From Oscillospiraceae bacterium (GTDB lineage Bacteria; Bacillota; Clostridia; UMGS1840; HGM11507), in NCBI GenBank assembly GCA_015068665.1, contig SVKB01000001.1:1-40711 (forward strand): 40,711 nt of DNA. The letters are read 5' to 3'. How positions within the stretch are numbered: position 1 is the stretch's first letter; every line of letters begins with the position of its first letter. Positions 14,447 to 23,682 of this stretch are shown here, piece after piece. Below the pieces are notes generated by a model. The model ran no database searches. It saw only the letters and a program-made list of their open reading frames with translations, and was not told where the DNA came from. The translations under genes were made by a program, and so were the position numbers.

Positions 14447-15244
14447 ATGAAAAAAGGGTTATTGTTTCTGGTAATTATAATGCTTATTTCCATGAGCATT
14501 CCGGTTTTTTGTACTGAAGCTGACAACAAGGCCGGCACGTCGGGGGCTGCTGTTAACGATAAGGTGGAGGAAAAAGCACCTGAGCTTATCAAACCTGTTG
14601 ATAAGCTTGTGAGAAAAACCGTATACGTATATGAAAAGCTTCCGGAAAAGAACGGAACTGATTCCAAAAAGCAGATTGTTTATAAGTTTAAGCTCAATGA
14701 TTATGTGATTATTGAGGAGGAGAAAAAGAATATTGTTCCCACCTTCAGGATTTTAAATGAGGATGAGCTTGGCGGCGGAATATGCGATATAGGCAGGAAC
14801 GGAACTGATTATATACTTTACATAACTCCCGATTCTTACGGGGAGATGTCTGTTAAAATAAGAGCCGCCTTAAGTGAAGCGGATTTTACCGAGTTTGAGC
14901 TTCAGCTTAAGTTTCTTAAGCCGGGAGCTGAAACGCGAAAATACCTGTGGTTTCTGTTTTTTTCGCTGATGCTGCTTGTATTTATTTATTTCGGAATTGT
15001 AAAAAGGAAGTCGGCATCCTTTCATATTGTGGATACTGACGGTAACCCTATTAAGGGGCTTGCTTTTGAAACCGGTGGGAAAAAATATATCATTACCGGC
15101 TCTAAGGTTAAACTTAAAAACATAAGGAACGGAGAGGAAATTTATTGCCGATATTTTCCTGTTCCCAATGCAGTGCAGGATGCTGAGTATGCAATTATGG
15201 GAAAAGACGGTAAGAATCAAATATTTTACAGTGATCAATACTGA
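14447..15244 (+). CDS. Exported one-TM protein, first gene of the operon
   Basis: 265-aa protein with a signal peptide (MKKGLLFLVIIMLISMSIPV, probable cleavage after VFC or CTEA near 22). An extracytoplasmic beta-rich domain of about 140 residues follows, then a transmembrane helix at about 166-185 (YLWFLFFSLMLLVFIYFGIV). The cytoplasmic domain of about 80 residues contains FHIVDTDGNPIKGLAFETGG, reminiscent of a beta-sandwich. It therefore spans the membrane and could carry an envelope signal inward. I recognise no family. AGAGG precedes the ATG, and it starts the operon downstream of a perfect promoter. Confidence 0.75.
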   Translation: MKKGLLFLVIIMLISMSIPVFCTEADNKAGTSGAAVNDKVEEKAPELIKPVDKLVRKTVYVYEKLPEKNGTDSKKQIVYKFKLNDYVIIEEEKKNIVPTFRILNEDELGGGICDIGRNGTDYILYITPDSYGEMSVKIRAALSEADFTEFELQLKFLKPGAETRKYLWFLFFSLMLLVFIYFGIVKRKSASFHIVDTDGNPIKGLAFETGGKKYIITGSKVKLKNIRNGEEIYCRYFPVPNAVQDAEYAIMGKDGKNQIFYSDQY

Positions 15245-15273
15245 TACCTGTTGAAGTTACGGAGGAAAATAAA

Positions 15274-16986
15274 ATGGAAAATATGATTAATGAAATGAAG
15301 GGTTCACCGGTTGCTGATATAGTAGAAATAACTGAGGTCGAAGATAACCCTCAGACTGTGGAAAATATTGCTGAGGGCAGCTCGGCTGACAGCTCCCCGA
15401 AGGGGATTAACGGTGAAAGCAGTTCGCTTAAGGGTACAAAAAGAATAAAAAAAGCGGTTAAGTGCCCTTACTGTTTTAAATATATTACCGAACTGGAAAA
15501 GCACGAAAGCGTTATTTCAACCAAAAAGGGAGTAAAAACAGTTACCGAGCACAGATGCCCCAAATGTCACGGTGTTTTACCGGAAAGCTACGGTGAATAT
15601 CCTGTTAAGATGCTTTCTGTTATAGGAACAACCTCTTCGGGAAAGACTGTGTATTTATCAAATCTTTTGAAATTTTCAAATGATAATATGCGTAATCCGC
15701 TTATGAATTACAGCTATTCCGTAAGACCCTACAATTCCGTTTTCGGAGGAGACCAGAACAGCAGTCTTCTTGAGAAGGTTACCGATGTCTGCAAGCTGGA
15801 GCTTAAGGATAATCAGTGGGTTGAGGACTGTGTAGAGCACGAGAAAAAAAGGCTCGAAGGTGTTATGGTAACCGAGGATATAAGAAAAGGGGATTATATC
15901 GTTATCAACTATCCCAGAGCCAATGACCCCGATGATGAAATCAAGCCGCTTATTATTGAGTTAAGCTATGAGTTTGCTGATGATATGGAATTTTCCGTTT
16001 GCCGTCATCTTGTTTTATATGATATAGCAGGTGAAAGCTTTAAAAGTCCTGACGATGTTAAAAACTGTAAGCACCTGTTTCACTCGGACGGTTTCCTTTG
16101 TCTTATTTCACCCGATGATATCAAGGGAATATGGCGGGGTGATCTTGAATTCAGAACTGTTACAACTACCGAAAAAACCGAAGACGGTGAATCCGTAAAA
16201 TACCATTCTGTTTATGAGGATATGGGTACGGAATTTTTGGAAAGGCGTACAAATATGCTTGATGTGCTTTCTATCCTTAAGACTGTGTTCGAAGAAAAAA
16301 GCAAATCGGGTAAGGATGCGGCCACATTAAGAAAGCTGCCTCTTGCGATAGCCCTGACAAAAAGTGATATGTATTACGGCGCTACGCTAAAGGGAATTAC
16401 CGAGGAAATGGATAAAACCTTTGGTGAGGACAGTAATCTCTTCAAAAGAGTACAGTACGAGGAAAATAACAATAACTATAAAAAGAGTGAGGAAAAGGGA
16501 CTTTCAGCTGAAATAAAGGCACTGTTCCCTTATAACAGTAACCTTGACGGTTTCAAAAACTTCAGACAGTGTACAAAATGGTTTAATATATGCAGAATGT
16601 TTGCATTTTCTTCCTTCCCTGCAATTCAGAAGATTGAATTTAAAGGCAGGGAAAAGGTCAGAGTTTTAACAAAAGACGGTGCTGACGATACAGTAAGAGA
16701 GGTATTTGATTTAAAGGAAATATTTGAGGTAAAGGATATAACACTTGAGGACAGGGATTTTCTTCCTATCCGTGTTGAGGAGCCAATCGGATGGCTGTTT
16801 TATAAATGGGGCTGGATTGGTGCCGATAAAGAGAAGAAGGCTACCGATTTTCTTGCAACAAAGCTGCTCAAGATGAGGCTTGTAAGGGATGAAGGAAAAG
16901 AAATCAGCGGATGGAAAAAGCTGTCCTTATACTGGAAGATTTTAATAGGGAAAGAAAAATCCGCCGGAGCGAATATGGAGAGATAA
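15274..16986 (+). CDS. Zinc-ribbon P-loop GTPase-like protein
   Basis: 570-aa cytosolic protein. A disordered N-terminus is followed by a zinc ribbon of two CxxC pairs (C64-PY-C67, C95-PK-C98). Next is a P-loop GTTSSGKT (118-125) and a switch II/Walker B-like LVLYDIAGESF (DIAG at 250-253). LTKSDMY (T362-D365) serves as the NKxD-type guanine-specificity motif. These fit the TRAFAC-type GTPases described in bacterial conflict systems, in which a double zinc ribbon or similar domain precedes the GTPase. Two bases separate it from the next gene, which resembles GTPase-associated protein 1. Family placement is from motifs only; the nucleotide and the target are unknown. Confidence 0.75.
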   Translation: MENMINEMKGSPVADIVEITEVEDNPQTVENIAEGSSADSSPKGINGESSSLKGTKRIKKAVKCPYCFKYITELEKHESVISTKKGVKTVTEHRCPKCHGVLPESYGEYPVKMLSVIGTTSSGKTVYLSNLLKFSNDNMRNPLMNYSYSVRPYNSVFGGDQNSSLLEKVTDVCKLELKDNQWVEDCVEHEKKRLEGVMVTEDIRKGDYIVINYPRANDPDDEIKPLIIELSYEFADDMEFSVCRHLVLYDIAGESFKSPDDVKNCKHLFHSDGFLCLISPDDIKGIWRGDLEFRTVTTTEKTEDGESVKYHSVYEDMGTEFLERRTNMLDVLSILKTVFEEKSKSGKDAATLRKLPLAIALTKSDMYYGATLKGITEEMDKTFGEDSNLFKRVQYEENNNNYKKSEEKGLSAEIKALFPYNSNLDGFKNFRQCTKWFNICRMFAFSSFPAIQKIEFKGREKVRVLTKDGADDTVREVFDLKEIFEVKDITLEDRDFLPIRVEEPIGWLFYKWGWIGADKEKKATDFLATKLLKMRLVRDEGKEISGWKKLSLYWKILIGKEKSAGANMER

Positions 16987-16987
16987 A

Positions 16988-19573
16988 ATGAATATCGGAC
17001 AAAGAATATATACCCGTTTTGATAACGGTTACGACAGCAGTGATAACGGCTCCAAGCTTTCTTCGAAGTCGGTTGCTCTGTGGGAGAAAATAAGGCAGGG
17101 AATATCGGGGGCTGATTACGGCTATTCCCTGTATAATGAAAACGGCGTTTGTGTTTATTCGGTATACGACCGTGCTTCATTTGATGCTGCTACGGGGAAA
17201 AATATCGGTCAGCGTGAGACCACCATGTTTCATTCCTATATTCTGGAGGATGTAGACAGTAAATGGCTTGGTGATAACATTGACAGGATTTTTTCCATTA
17301 CCGATTTTATGAAAAACTATACAAGCACCTATCCTGTGCTTGATAAAGCAGCCTTTGAAGGACTTAAGCCCTTTGAAGGTAACGGTGAAGCTGAAGCTTT
17401 GATTAATTACGAAGTGCTTTCAGCTCTTACTCTTAAGGCTATACTGGAAAATAAAACCCTTAAAATAAAGTGCTCGGGTGCATACGGATTAAAAAAGGAC
17501 ATTATTTTGCACCTGTACAAATGCCTTCCTGATTTTTTGAAAGGCTTATTAAGCTTTTCCACTTATAAAACCGGATATTACGTACCGGTATTATTTGTTA
17601 AAAATCTTGAATACAGTGACAGTTTGTATTATGACTGTGATGCGGATACATATTCGGTTGTTGATACCGAGGTTGCAATGAGGCTTAAGCATATAAGAGA
17701 GAACGAGCCTGTATATAAAAAGGAAATTGAGAAAACAGTCGGTAAGGGCTTTTGCACAAGAGATGCACTGTTAAAAGCTTTTGAAAAGCTTGATTTTCTT
17801 TCTGCTGAGAGTAAGCTTTCGGTTGACGATAAAATTAAAATATTAATAAGACTTATTGATAACGGGGGATATAAAGATCCGGACTATTGTGACCGCCTTA
17901 TCAACTGGGGCGATGAAATAGATAGGGCAGGCAGACTCCCTGAGATTTATAACTCCGTAAACAGTCTTTACGGACGACTTGAGCAGATGTCTGCTGATGA
18001 GAGCCGTAAAATCATTAAGTTTTCCTCAGCTTATTTTTCCAAAATAGCCGATAACTGCAAAAGGAGCGGATACGACACACTTTCTGAATACCCGTTTTTA
18101 TTTGAAAATGTTGCAAGGCATGCGTTTTCAAAGGACGGGGATGTGGGTTCCTTTGATAATGCAATCGGACTTTGCCGTGCAGTATTTGAAAAAAAATATA
18201 AGCAATTCTATTCTGACAGTATCCGTCTGATAATAACTGAATTGAAATCGGTAAATATCGGGGATAACGGTGTAAAAATCGGAATTTACAAATTGCTTGA
18301 CTGTATTTTCAGGAATGCCCCGGAATACTCTCCCTTAGCTGAAAAAACCTTCAGTGCAGAAGCTCCGATGCCGGTAAAGGAATATTACAAAGACTTTCGG
18401 CTTTCAAATGCCGAAACTCCTCTTGAGATTATTGATGTTAAAAATGCCTTCCGCAGCCTGTTTTCAGATGACGGCATTGATTTTTATAAGGCTGCTGCAG
18501 AAAAGTATGCACAGCTTCAGTATGACGCCTTTTGTATGGGAGGGGAGCTGACTGCAATTGAGTGCAGAAATTCGGTTTTTGAATTTTTATCGGGAACCGG
18601 TATTTCATTTTACGAGCTTGATGCAGCCCATCCTGTTCTCAGGAGTGTATTTAGCGAATTGGGTGATCCGTTAAGCTGGGATGAAGACAGGTGGTCTTAT
18701 ATTTTTAATGATCAGAGCTTTTATAAAATCTATACTTCGAGTAATGCGATAGAACCGGGATATATAGATATTGTAAAGCTTGCCACTGATATCAGGAATA
18801 AAATTCCTCTTAAGGCATCAGATATTGATTATGTTAAGCTGTTGCTTCCCAATGATAAAAAGGGAAAAAAAGCTTCAAAAAATACATTTCCGGAGTTTTT
18901 TCTTAAATTTGCAGGTAAATACGGAGATTTCGGGGATCCCGATTTAAAATATCTTGTTATGTTTTTAAACGGAGACTTAAGAAAGACTGACTGCTTAAAT
19001 GAAAATTTTGATGTACTTTGCGAGTATATCGAAGGTGCGATTGAGGGCGGTTATTCTCCTGTAATTTCCCATCCTGCTGTCTTCAAAGAATTTTTTGCCT
19101 ATGTAAACAAAGGAAAAAATAAAGAATCCGACAAGGAAAAAATAAAAAAATATAAAGCAATTATTGAAAAGCTCTACAGTTACGGAGTGCAGACCGTATA
19201 CGGGGCTTCCGATGGTATTGAAAAAATATCCCTGAAGAAAAAAATCAAAAGGGACATTGATGTGTATAAGCTGGAGAATATTATGACATCTGCTCTTAAG
19301 GGAAGAGTTGTTTCCTTTATGTTTATATTTGTCTTTATGCTTATTTCGGCTTTTGTACAGTTTATGAGTAAGGGACAGCTGGTATATTTTAAAAGATATA
19401 TAGCAGGGTGTGCCGATACTGCAAGCTTTATGCTGGGACTGTTTACATTGGCTGCTGTTTATCTTAACGGTAAGGGCAGTGATGCAAAAAGAAAAATTGA
19501 TGCAGGAATAAATCTGACGGTCTTTATTTTATTCTGGGTAATTTTCAGAATTATTCTGAGTTTTGTTTTGTAG
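16988..19573 (+). CDS. GTPase-associated protein 1-like protein with C-terminal TM segments
   Basis: 861-aa protein starting one base after the GTPase gene's stop. The N-terminus (IGQRIYTRFDNGYDSSDNG, then REAT-like TMFHSYIL near 75-82) resembles the beta-rich N-domain of GTPase-associated protein 1 (GAP1) family members, which partner TRAFAC GTPases in predicted conflict systems. The long middle is alpha-helical, and the last roughly 90 residues contain three hydrophobic segments (about 770-795, 808-828, 838-860). It is probably cytosolic and tethered to the membrane. Adjacency and a remembered pattern are the main evidence, so the family call is moderate. No catalytic motif was seen. Confidence 0.6.
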   Translation: MNIGQRIYTRFDNGYDSSDNGSKLSSKSVALWEKIRQGISGADYGYSLYNENGVCVYSVYDRASFDAATGKNIGQRETTMFHSYILEDVDSKWLGDNIDRIFSITDFMKNYTSTYPVLDKAAFEGLKPFEGNGEAEALINYEVLSALTLKAILENKTLKIKCSGAYGLKKDIILHLYKCLPDFLKGLLSFSTYKTGYYVPVLFVKNLEYSDSLYYDCDADTYSVVDTEVAMRLKHIRENEPVYKKEIEKTVGKGFCTRDALLKAFEKLDFLSAESKLSVDDKIKILIRLIDNGGYKDPDYCDRLINWGDEIDRAGRLPEIYNSVNSLYGRLEQMSADESRKIIKFSSAYFSKIADNCKRSGYDTLSEYPFLFENVARHAFSKDGDVGSFDNAIGLCRAVFEKKYKQFYSDSIRLIITELKSVNIGDNGVKIGIYKLLDCIFRNAPEYSPLAEKTFSAEAPMPVKEYYKDFRLSNAETPLEIIDVKNAFRSLFSDDGIDFYKAAAEKYAQLQYDAFCMGGELTAIECRNSVFEFLSGTGISFYELDAAHPVLRSVFSELGDPLSWDEDRWSYIFNDQSFYKIYTSSNAIEPGYIDIVKLATDIRNKIPLKASDIDYVKLLLPNDKKGKKASKNTFPEFFLKFAGKYGDFGDPDLKYLVMFLNGDLRKTDCLNENFDVLCEYIEGAIEGGYSPVISHPAVFKEFFAYVNKGKNKESDKEKIKKYKAIIEKLYSYGVQTVYGASDGIEKISLKKKIKRDIDVYKLENIMTSALKGRVVSFMFIFVFMLISAFVQFMSKGQLVYFKRYIAGCADTASFMLGLFTLAAVYLNGKGSDAKRKIDAGINLTVFILFWVIFRIILSFVL

Positions 19574-19581
19574 GGGAAGCT

Positions 19582-21405
19582 ATGTACGAATATAATTCAA
19601 CACCTGCCGTGAACAGGGATGATAATCAGTATATAACCGATTGTACGGCTACTGCAGTTTATAAAATAATATTATGGCTCAAAGACCACATAAGCTTGTA
19701 TAGCGGTACAGGGGAAAACAGCCGCAAAGCCATTCACAGGCTTTGTGGACTTTGTGATGCAATAAAATCCGTCTCCTTCGATGAGTGCTACTTTGCTCTT
19801 TGCGAATTTTACAATTTGTTTGAAAATAATTGTATTATGTGTTCAAGAGGGATATATAAGAGTGATGACTCTATAAGGACTGAGCTTATCGATTGCGGTT
19901 TTATTCTTGTCTGCGGTGCATATCACGGAGAAAAGATTTATGTTCCCGTTCCTTTTAAGTATCTTTCCGATAAGGATAAGGAAACCTATTATCAGCGGAG
20001 AAAAAGGGAATATCTTGAAAAATGCAAGACTGAATACAGTAAATACTGTGACAGAAAGTTAGGGGATACCCTTAAGAAAATAAACAATATCCCAACCAAC
20101 CCTGCAGGGGCTGATAAAAAGGAAATGTTTTTTAAGCTTATATTACCCGGAGTGCTTTTAACCTTTTTAGCGCTGATTCCGTTTTTATTCCTGCTGTCTG
20201 ATATAGATTCGCTGATATCGGAAAAAAATACGGTTTTATGGATTTTTAACGAAAGTGCTTCTTTCACAAACGCTTTGGGATATATTGGTGAAAGAGTTGT
20301 AAAGCTCAGTCATAACAGCTTTATCCACATATTCTTTTTTCTTATTCAGTTATTGATATTTGTGATGACTTTAGCAATTATTCCTTACCTGAAAGGAATT
20401 GTTGCAAGCTTTAATAACAAAGTGCTGGTTTCCGGAAGTAAATCGCGTCTTGTAAACTTTCTTGAAAAGGAAAAAAGCCTGAAGATCGGAATGATACCTT
20501 CAAGAATAAGTAAAGTGAGCTTTAAAGAAAATACAAAGGGTTATTTCCGTGTTATGAATTCGAAAAGCTTTAATCCCAAAAAGACAAAAAAACTCATAAT
20601 CGGCAGTCTTGTGCTATGGCTTTTATTTGTACTGAACTCAGGAATGTTATTTGAATCTCCTTTCTTAAGTATTGAAAAGAGTATAAGAGATGTAGCCTCT
20701 ACCTTTAAGCTGACCTGCAATGTTTTTTCTGCCGCAAGAGAAAATATAAATGTATTTGAAAAAAAGAATGAAAACGGTATAGTAAAGTATGTTATTCCGA
20801 AGGGCGAAGAGTATACCGTTATTGAAGGTCCCGAAAATAACGATGAGTTTGTAAAGGTTAAATTCAGTCATCCGCATGGTTACTCAGAGGGATGGATTAA
20901 GGCAGAAAATTATATTTTCTCAGCGCCTTATGAGAACAGGGAAAAATATATTCCCCTTACCGCAGAACAGACGGATGCCTCCTCTTATTCTTCGGATTTT
21001 CCGCCGGAGAGAGTAATTGACGGCAATCTTAAATCCTCCTGGAGACCCGATGCCGATAAAGAGCCCCTGTATCAGGCTGTTTATCTCAATCTGCCAAAGA
21101 GTGAGGAGCCCGCGGAAATAAAAATATTCGGGATTGCCCCCGGAAACTGCTACAGTAATAATGCGTTTAATTATTCCGGGCGGCCTGAGACAATGACGGT
21201 AACCTTTATAAATGAGGGAAAAAGAGAAAGCGTAACTGTCAGACTTGACGATGGCGGATATTTCCAGTATTTTTCTCTTAACCGTCCGGTAAAGGCAAGC
21301 AGAATAGAATTTCGTGTGGACAGTATTACAGAGGGGAACCGATACACCGGGAAGGTTTACTTAAGTGAGTTATCACTATACAGTTTAGCTGTCGGTGAAC
21401 AATAA
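19582..21405 (+). CDS. Membrane protein with SH3-like and discoidin-like C-terminal domains
   Basis: 607-aa protein. Residues 1-165 are a soluble N-domain with many Cys (CTATAVYKIILWL, then LCGLCDAI). Transmembrane helices lie near 183-206, 246-268 and 337-356. The extracytoplasmic end has an SH3-like segment at about 385-445 (YVIPKGEEYTVIEGP, GWIKAENYIF). It is followed at about 456-603 by a beta-sandwich like the discoidin/NADase-type glycan-binding domains: RVIDGNLKSSWRPD, then IKIFGIAPGN and RIEFRVDSI. SH3 plus carbohydrate-binding modules would suit recognition of cell-wall or surface glycans. The tie to the kinase and SEDS/PBP genes makes a wall sensor plausible. Confidence 0.7.
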   Translation: MYEYNSTPAVNRDDNQYITDCTATAVYKIILWLKDHISLYSGTGENSRKAIHRLCGLCDAIKSVSFDECYFALCEFYNLFENNCIMCSRGIYKSDDSIRTELIDCGFILVCGAYHGEKIYVPVPFKYLSDKDKETYYQRRKREYLEKCKTEYSKYCDRKLGDTLKKINNIPTNPAGADKKEMFFKLILPGVLLTFLALIPFLFLLSDIDSLISEKNTVLWIFNESASFTNALGYIGERVVKLSHNSFIHIFFFLIQLLIFVMTLAIIPYLKGIVASFNNKVLVSGSKSRLVNFLEKEKSLKIGMIPSRISKVSFKENTKGYFRVMNSKSFNPKKTKKLIIGSLVLWLLFVLNSGMLFESPFLSIEKSIRDVASTFKLTCNVFSAARENINVFEKKNENGIVKYVIPKGEEYTVIEGPENNDEFVKVKFSHPHGYSEGWIKAENYIFSAPYENREKYIPLTAEQTDASSYSSDFPPERVIDGNLKSSWRPDADKEPLYQAVYLNLPKSEEPAEIKIFGIAPGNCYSNNAFNYSGRPETMTVTFINEGKRESVTVRLDDGGYFQYFSLNRPVKASRIEFRVDSITEGNRYTGKVYLSELSLYSLAVGEQ

Positions 21406-21423
21406 TAAAGGGGTAAATAAAAT

Positions 21424-23682
21424 ATGAGTGAAGATAAAAACAAAATGGACGAAAAGCTTTCTCCAAAAGAGCGTGAGAAAAGAAAGGATGATTTCTTTAA
21501 GCTCTTAGTGGAAAATATGGAGAATGACGGGGAGGATGCTTCTTTTGAGGCTGAAGTTGCCTCTTCTGATATACAAAAAGAGGCTGTTTATGTTGATTCT
21601 CCCGATGCTTCAAAGGAAGAAAAATCGGCGACCGTTAATGAAGACGGGGGGGACGGTACTGACGCGAAAGACTGTCCCGAAAATCAGGATGAGGACCCTT
21701 CTGTGGAAGGGGAGGTTAAATGTGCTGACAGTATTTTTTGTGATGATACCTCTGATAAGATTACCGGGGCTGTATCAGATGGAAGCTGTGAAGATAAAAA
21801 AGGCACTATAATTGTAAAGGCATCAGATTGTAAGGAGGATAACGGTAATTATGAAGAAATATCCGTTTCCTGCCCTGAAAAAGAAGATGTTGTTATATCG
21901 GATGTTCCCGAAAATGATGAGGATGTAATTACGGTTGAAAATAAAACCGGGTTTTCGGTAAAAAAACCTTATGAATTTAACCGCATAAAGGTATGCGGAA
22001 AGTTTGAGGGGAATGACAGGCTGTTTATCAGGTCTCCCCTGTATGAAGTTTTCAACGCCGACTTATTTGATTACATAATAAACTATATATTCGGTTATCA
22101 CGAGCACAGCGCAAGAAGAACCGTCGAGCTTATATCTGATGAGGAGGGTGGCTTCGGTCACGTATTTAAGCTGACTGTTCAGGATACGACTGATACTGTC
22201 GTGGTTGTAAAGCTTAACTTTGTGGATGATAAAAACACAAACTGGGTGGAAAAGGATGTTTACAAGGTTCTTCTGAATGCACAAAAAGAGCACTATTCCG
22301 CACATATTCCCGCTGATCCCAAGGGAATCCGCCCCTTTGAAATTCCTGTTCACAGATTTGACGAAAATAAAGAATGGGTAAGTGACGGTAAAATACGCTG
22401 TCTTCCTATGAAGTTCTATAAAAAAGCAATGCTTGATATTACGGAGGATGACGGTTCTGAAGCTTTAAGAATTATTGATTCGATACTGAACGATCTGGTA
22501 TTTTTCCACGAGAGTAAGTTTATTCACAGAGATATAAAGCCCGGTAATATAGTCGGGGAAAAGTATGTTATTATTGACTGGGGAACTGCAATTGCTATGG
22601 ATTCTTCCTGTGATCATGTAGGAGGTACGGGTTATTATATATGTCCTGACCGATATACTAAGAAGGACGGAAGGTATATCTATGAAAGTATGGTTCAGAC
22701 GGATTTGTATTCAGTGGGTATTCTTCTTTTAAGATTACTTATCGGTGACGGCATTGACGGTGCGGACGGAGTTTTTACTATCTTAAGAACAGATTGCGGT
22801 GCTATGGCATATCAGCTTGATATTGAAAAGGCGAGGGAGAAAATTTCTCATATCAGATACGGAGAAAGCATAATAAAAATTGTTGAAAAAGCTTGTATAT
22901 GGAAGGATAACGGCAGGGGGGTAAAGGCGTGTGCCTATAAGGATGCAAGAGAAATGCTTGCTGACGTGAAGACTGCCGTGAAGGGTAAAAATGCAAAAAG
23001 CACCCCACAGTCTTCCGTTAAAAAGAGTACTCCCACACCTGTAGCCTTTTCCTTTATGACAGCTGTTATTTTACTGTTATCAGCAGGCTTATGGTATATA
23101 TTCGGCTCAGATTTTCAGAAGAATTTTGATCTTATGAAGAATCTAAATGTAATTGTTCTTTTGGCTGCCTTCTGGGGCTTCGGCTTTGTGTACCCTAAAA
23201 TAATGGAAACGCTGTTTGATATGCCGCGTCTTGATACGGACAGAATGACTCATACCGAATGGATAAGATGCTCTGTGGCTTCGGTTGTAATATGCTCTCT
23301 TATCGTAGGATTAATGTCATTACGTTATGATATTTTTGATATTCCTCTTTTCTTTTATACTGCATTGGCGGTTGGGGTTATGATGTTTCTGTTAGCCTTT
23401 AACCTGTATGTAAAGGGGAACAAAGTGGGCGTTCCTTTTGTAATGATATGGGGATTTTTATTTGCTACCGGTATAGCATTTGCCTGTGCATATCTTACCG
23501 TTGGAGGACCCCAGGCTTCTTTAACTGCAATATTTAACAGCATGCTTAACTGGGAAATAATTGTAATCCTGTTGCTTGTTGCAGTTGTTGATCTGCTGGC
23601 AGTTATGTTCCTTGTAAAGCCATTGTTTATTGCCGGATTATTCTTTGGAAAAGGTGGGTGGGAAAATGAAAATAAGAATTAA
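21424..23682 (+). CDS. Membrane eukaryotic-like Ser/Thr protein kinase
   Basis: 752-aa protein. The acidic, low-complexity N-terminus of about 170 residues is followed by a kinase domain at about 230-515. Its Gly loop is GGFGHVFKL (242-250), catalytic Lys K263 in VVVKL, HRDIKPGN (368-375), and DWG (385-387) in place of DFG. The activation segment ends in CPDR rather than APE, and D427 in TDLYSVGILLLRLL is conserved. The HRD and Lys make it catalytically competent in principle. The C-terminus has about six hydrophobic segments between 541 and 741, an unusual topology for a bacterial kinase, and no PASTA repeats. It is the centre of the operon; its likely substrates are the neighbouring proteins. 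Confidence 0.9.
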   Translation: MSEDKNKMDEKLSPKEREKRKDDFFKLLVENMENDGEDASFEAEVASSDIQKEAVYVDSPDASKEEKSATVNEDGGDGTDAKDCPENQDEDPSVEGEVKCADSIFCDDTSDKITGAVSDGSCEDKKGTIIVKASDCKEDNGNYEEISVSCPEKEDVVISDVPENDEDVITVENKTGFSVKKPYEFNRIKVCGKFEGNDRLFIRSPLYEVFNADLFDYIINYIFGYHEHSARRTVELISDEEGGFGHVFKLTVQDTTDTVVVVKLNFVDDKNTNWVEKDVYKVLLNAQKEHYSAHIPADPKGIRPFEIPVHRFDENKEWVSDGKIRCLPMKFYKKAMLDITEDDGSEALRIIDSILNDLVFFHESKFIHRDIKPGNIVGEKYVIIDWGTAIAMDSSCDHVGGTGYYICPDRYTKKDGRYIYESMVQTDLYSVGILLLRLLIGDGIDGADGVFTILRTDCGAMAYQLDIEKAREKISHIRYGESIIKIVEKACIWKDNGRGVKACAYKDAREMLADVKTAVKGKNAKSTPQSSVKKSTPTPVAFSFMTAVILLLSAGLWYIFGSDFQKNFDLMKNLNVIVLLAAFWGFGFVYPKIMETLFDMPRLDTDRMTHTEWIRCSVASVVICSLIVGLMSLRYDIFDIPLFFYTALAVGVMMFLLAFNLYVKGNKVGVPFVMIWGFLFATGIAFACAYLTVGGPQASLTAIFNSMLNWEIIVILLLVAVVDLLAVMFLVKPLFIAGLFFGKGGWENENKN

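Noticed and set aside
14870..15238. 122-codon minus-strand frame
   Set aside because: It is antisense to the operon's first gene and lacks a start context.
21524..21811. 95-codon + strand frame in the kinase N-terminus
   Set aside because: It is an alternative frame of the low-complexity acidic region, with no ribosome site.
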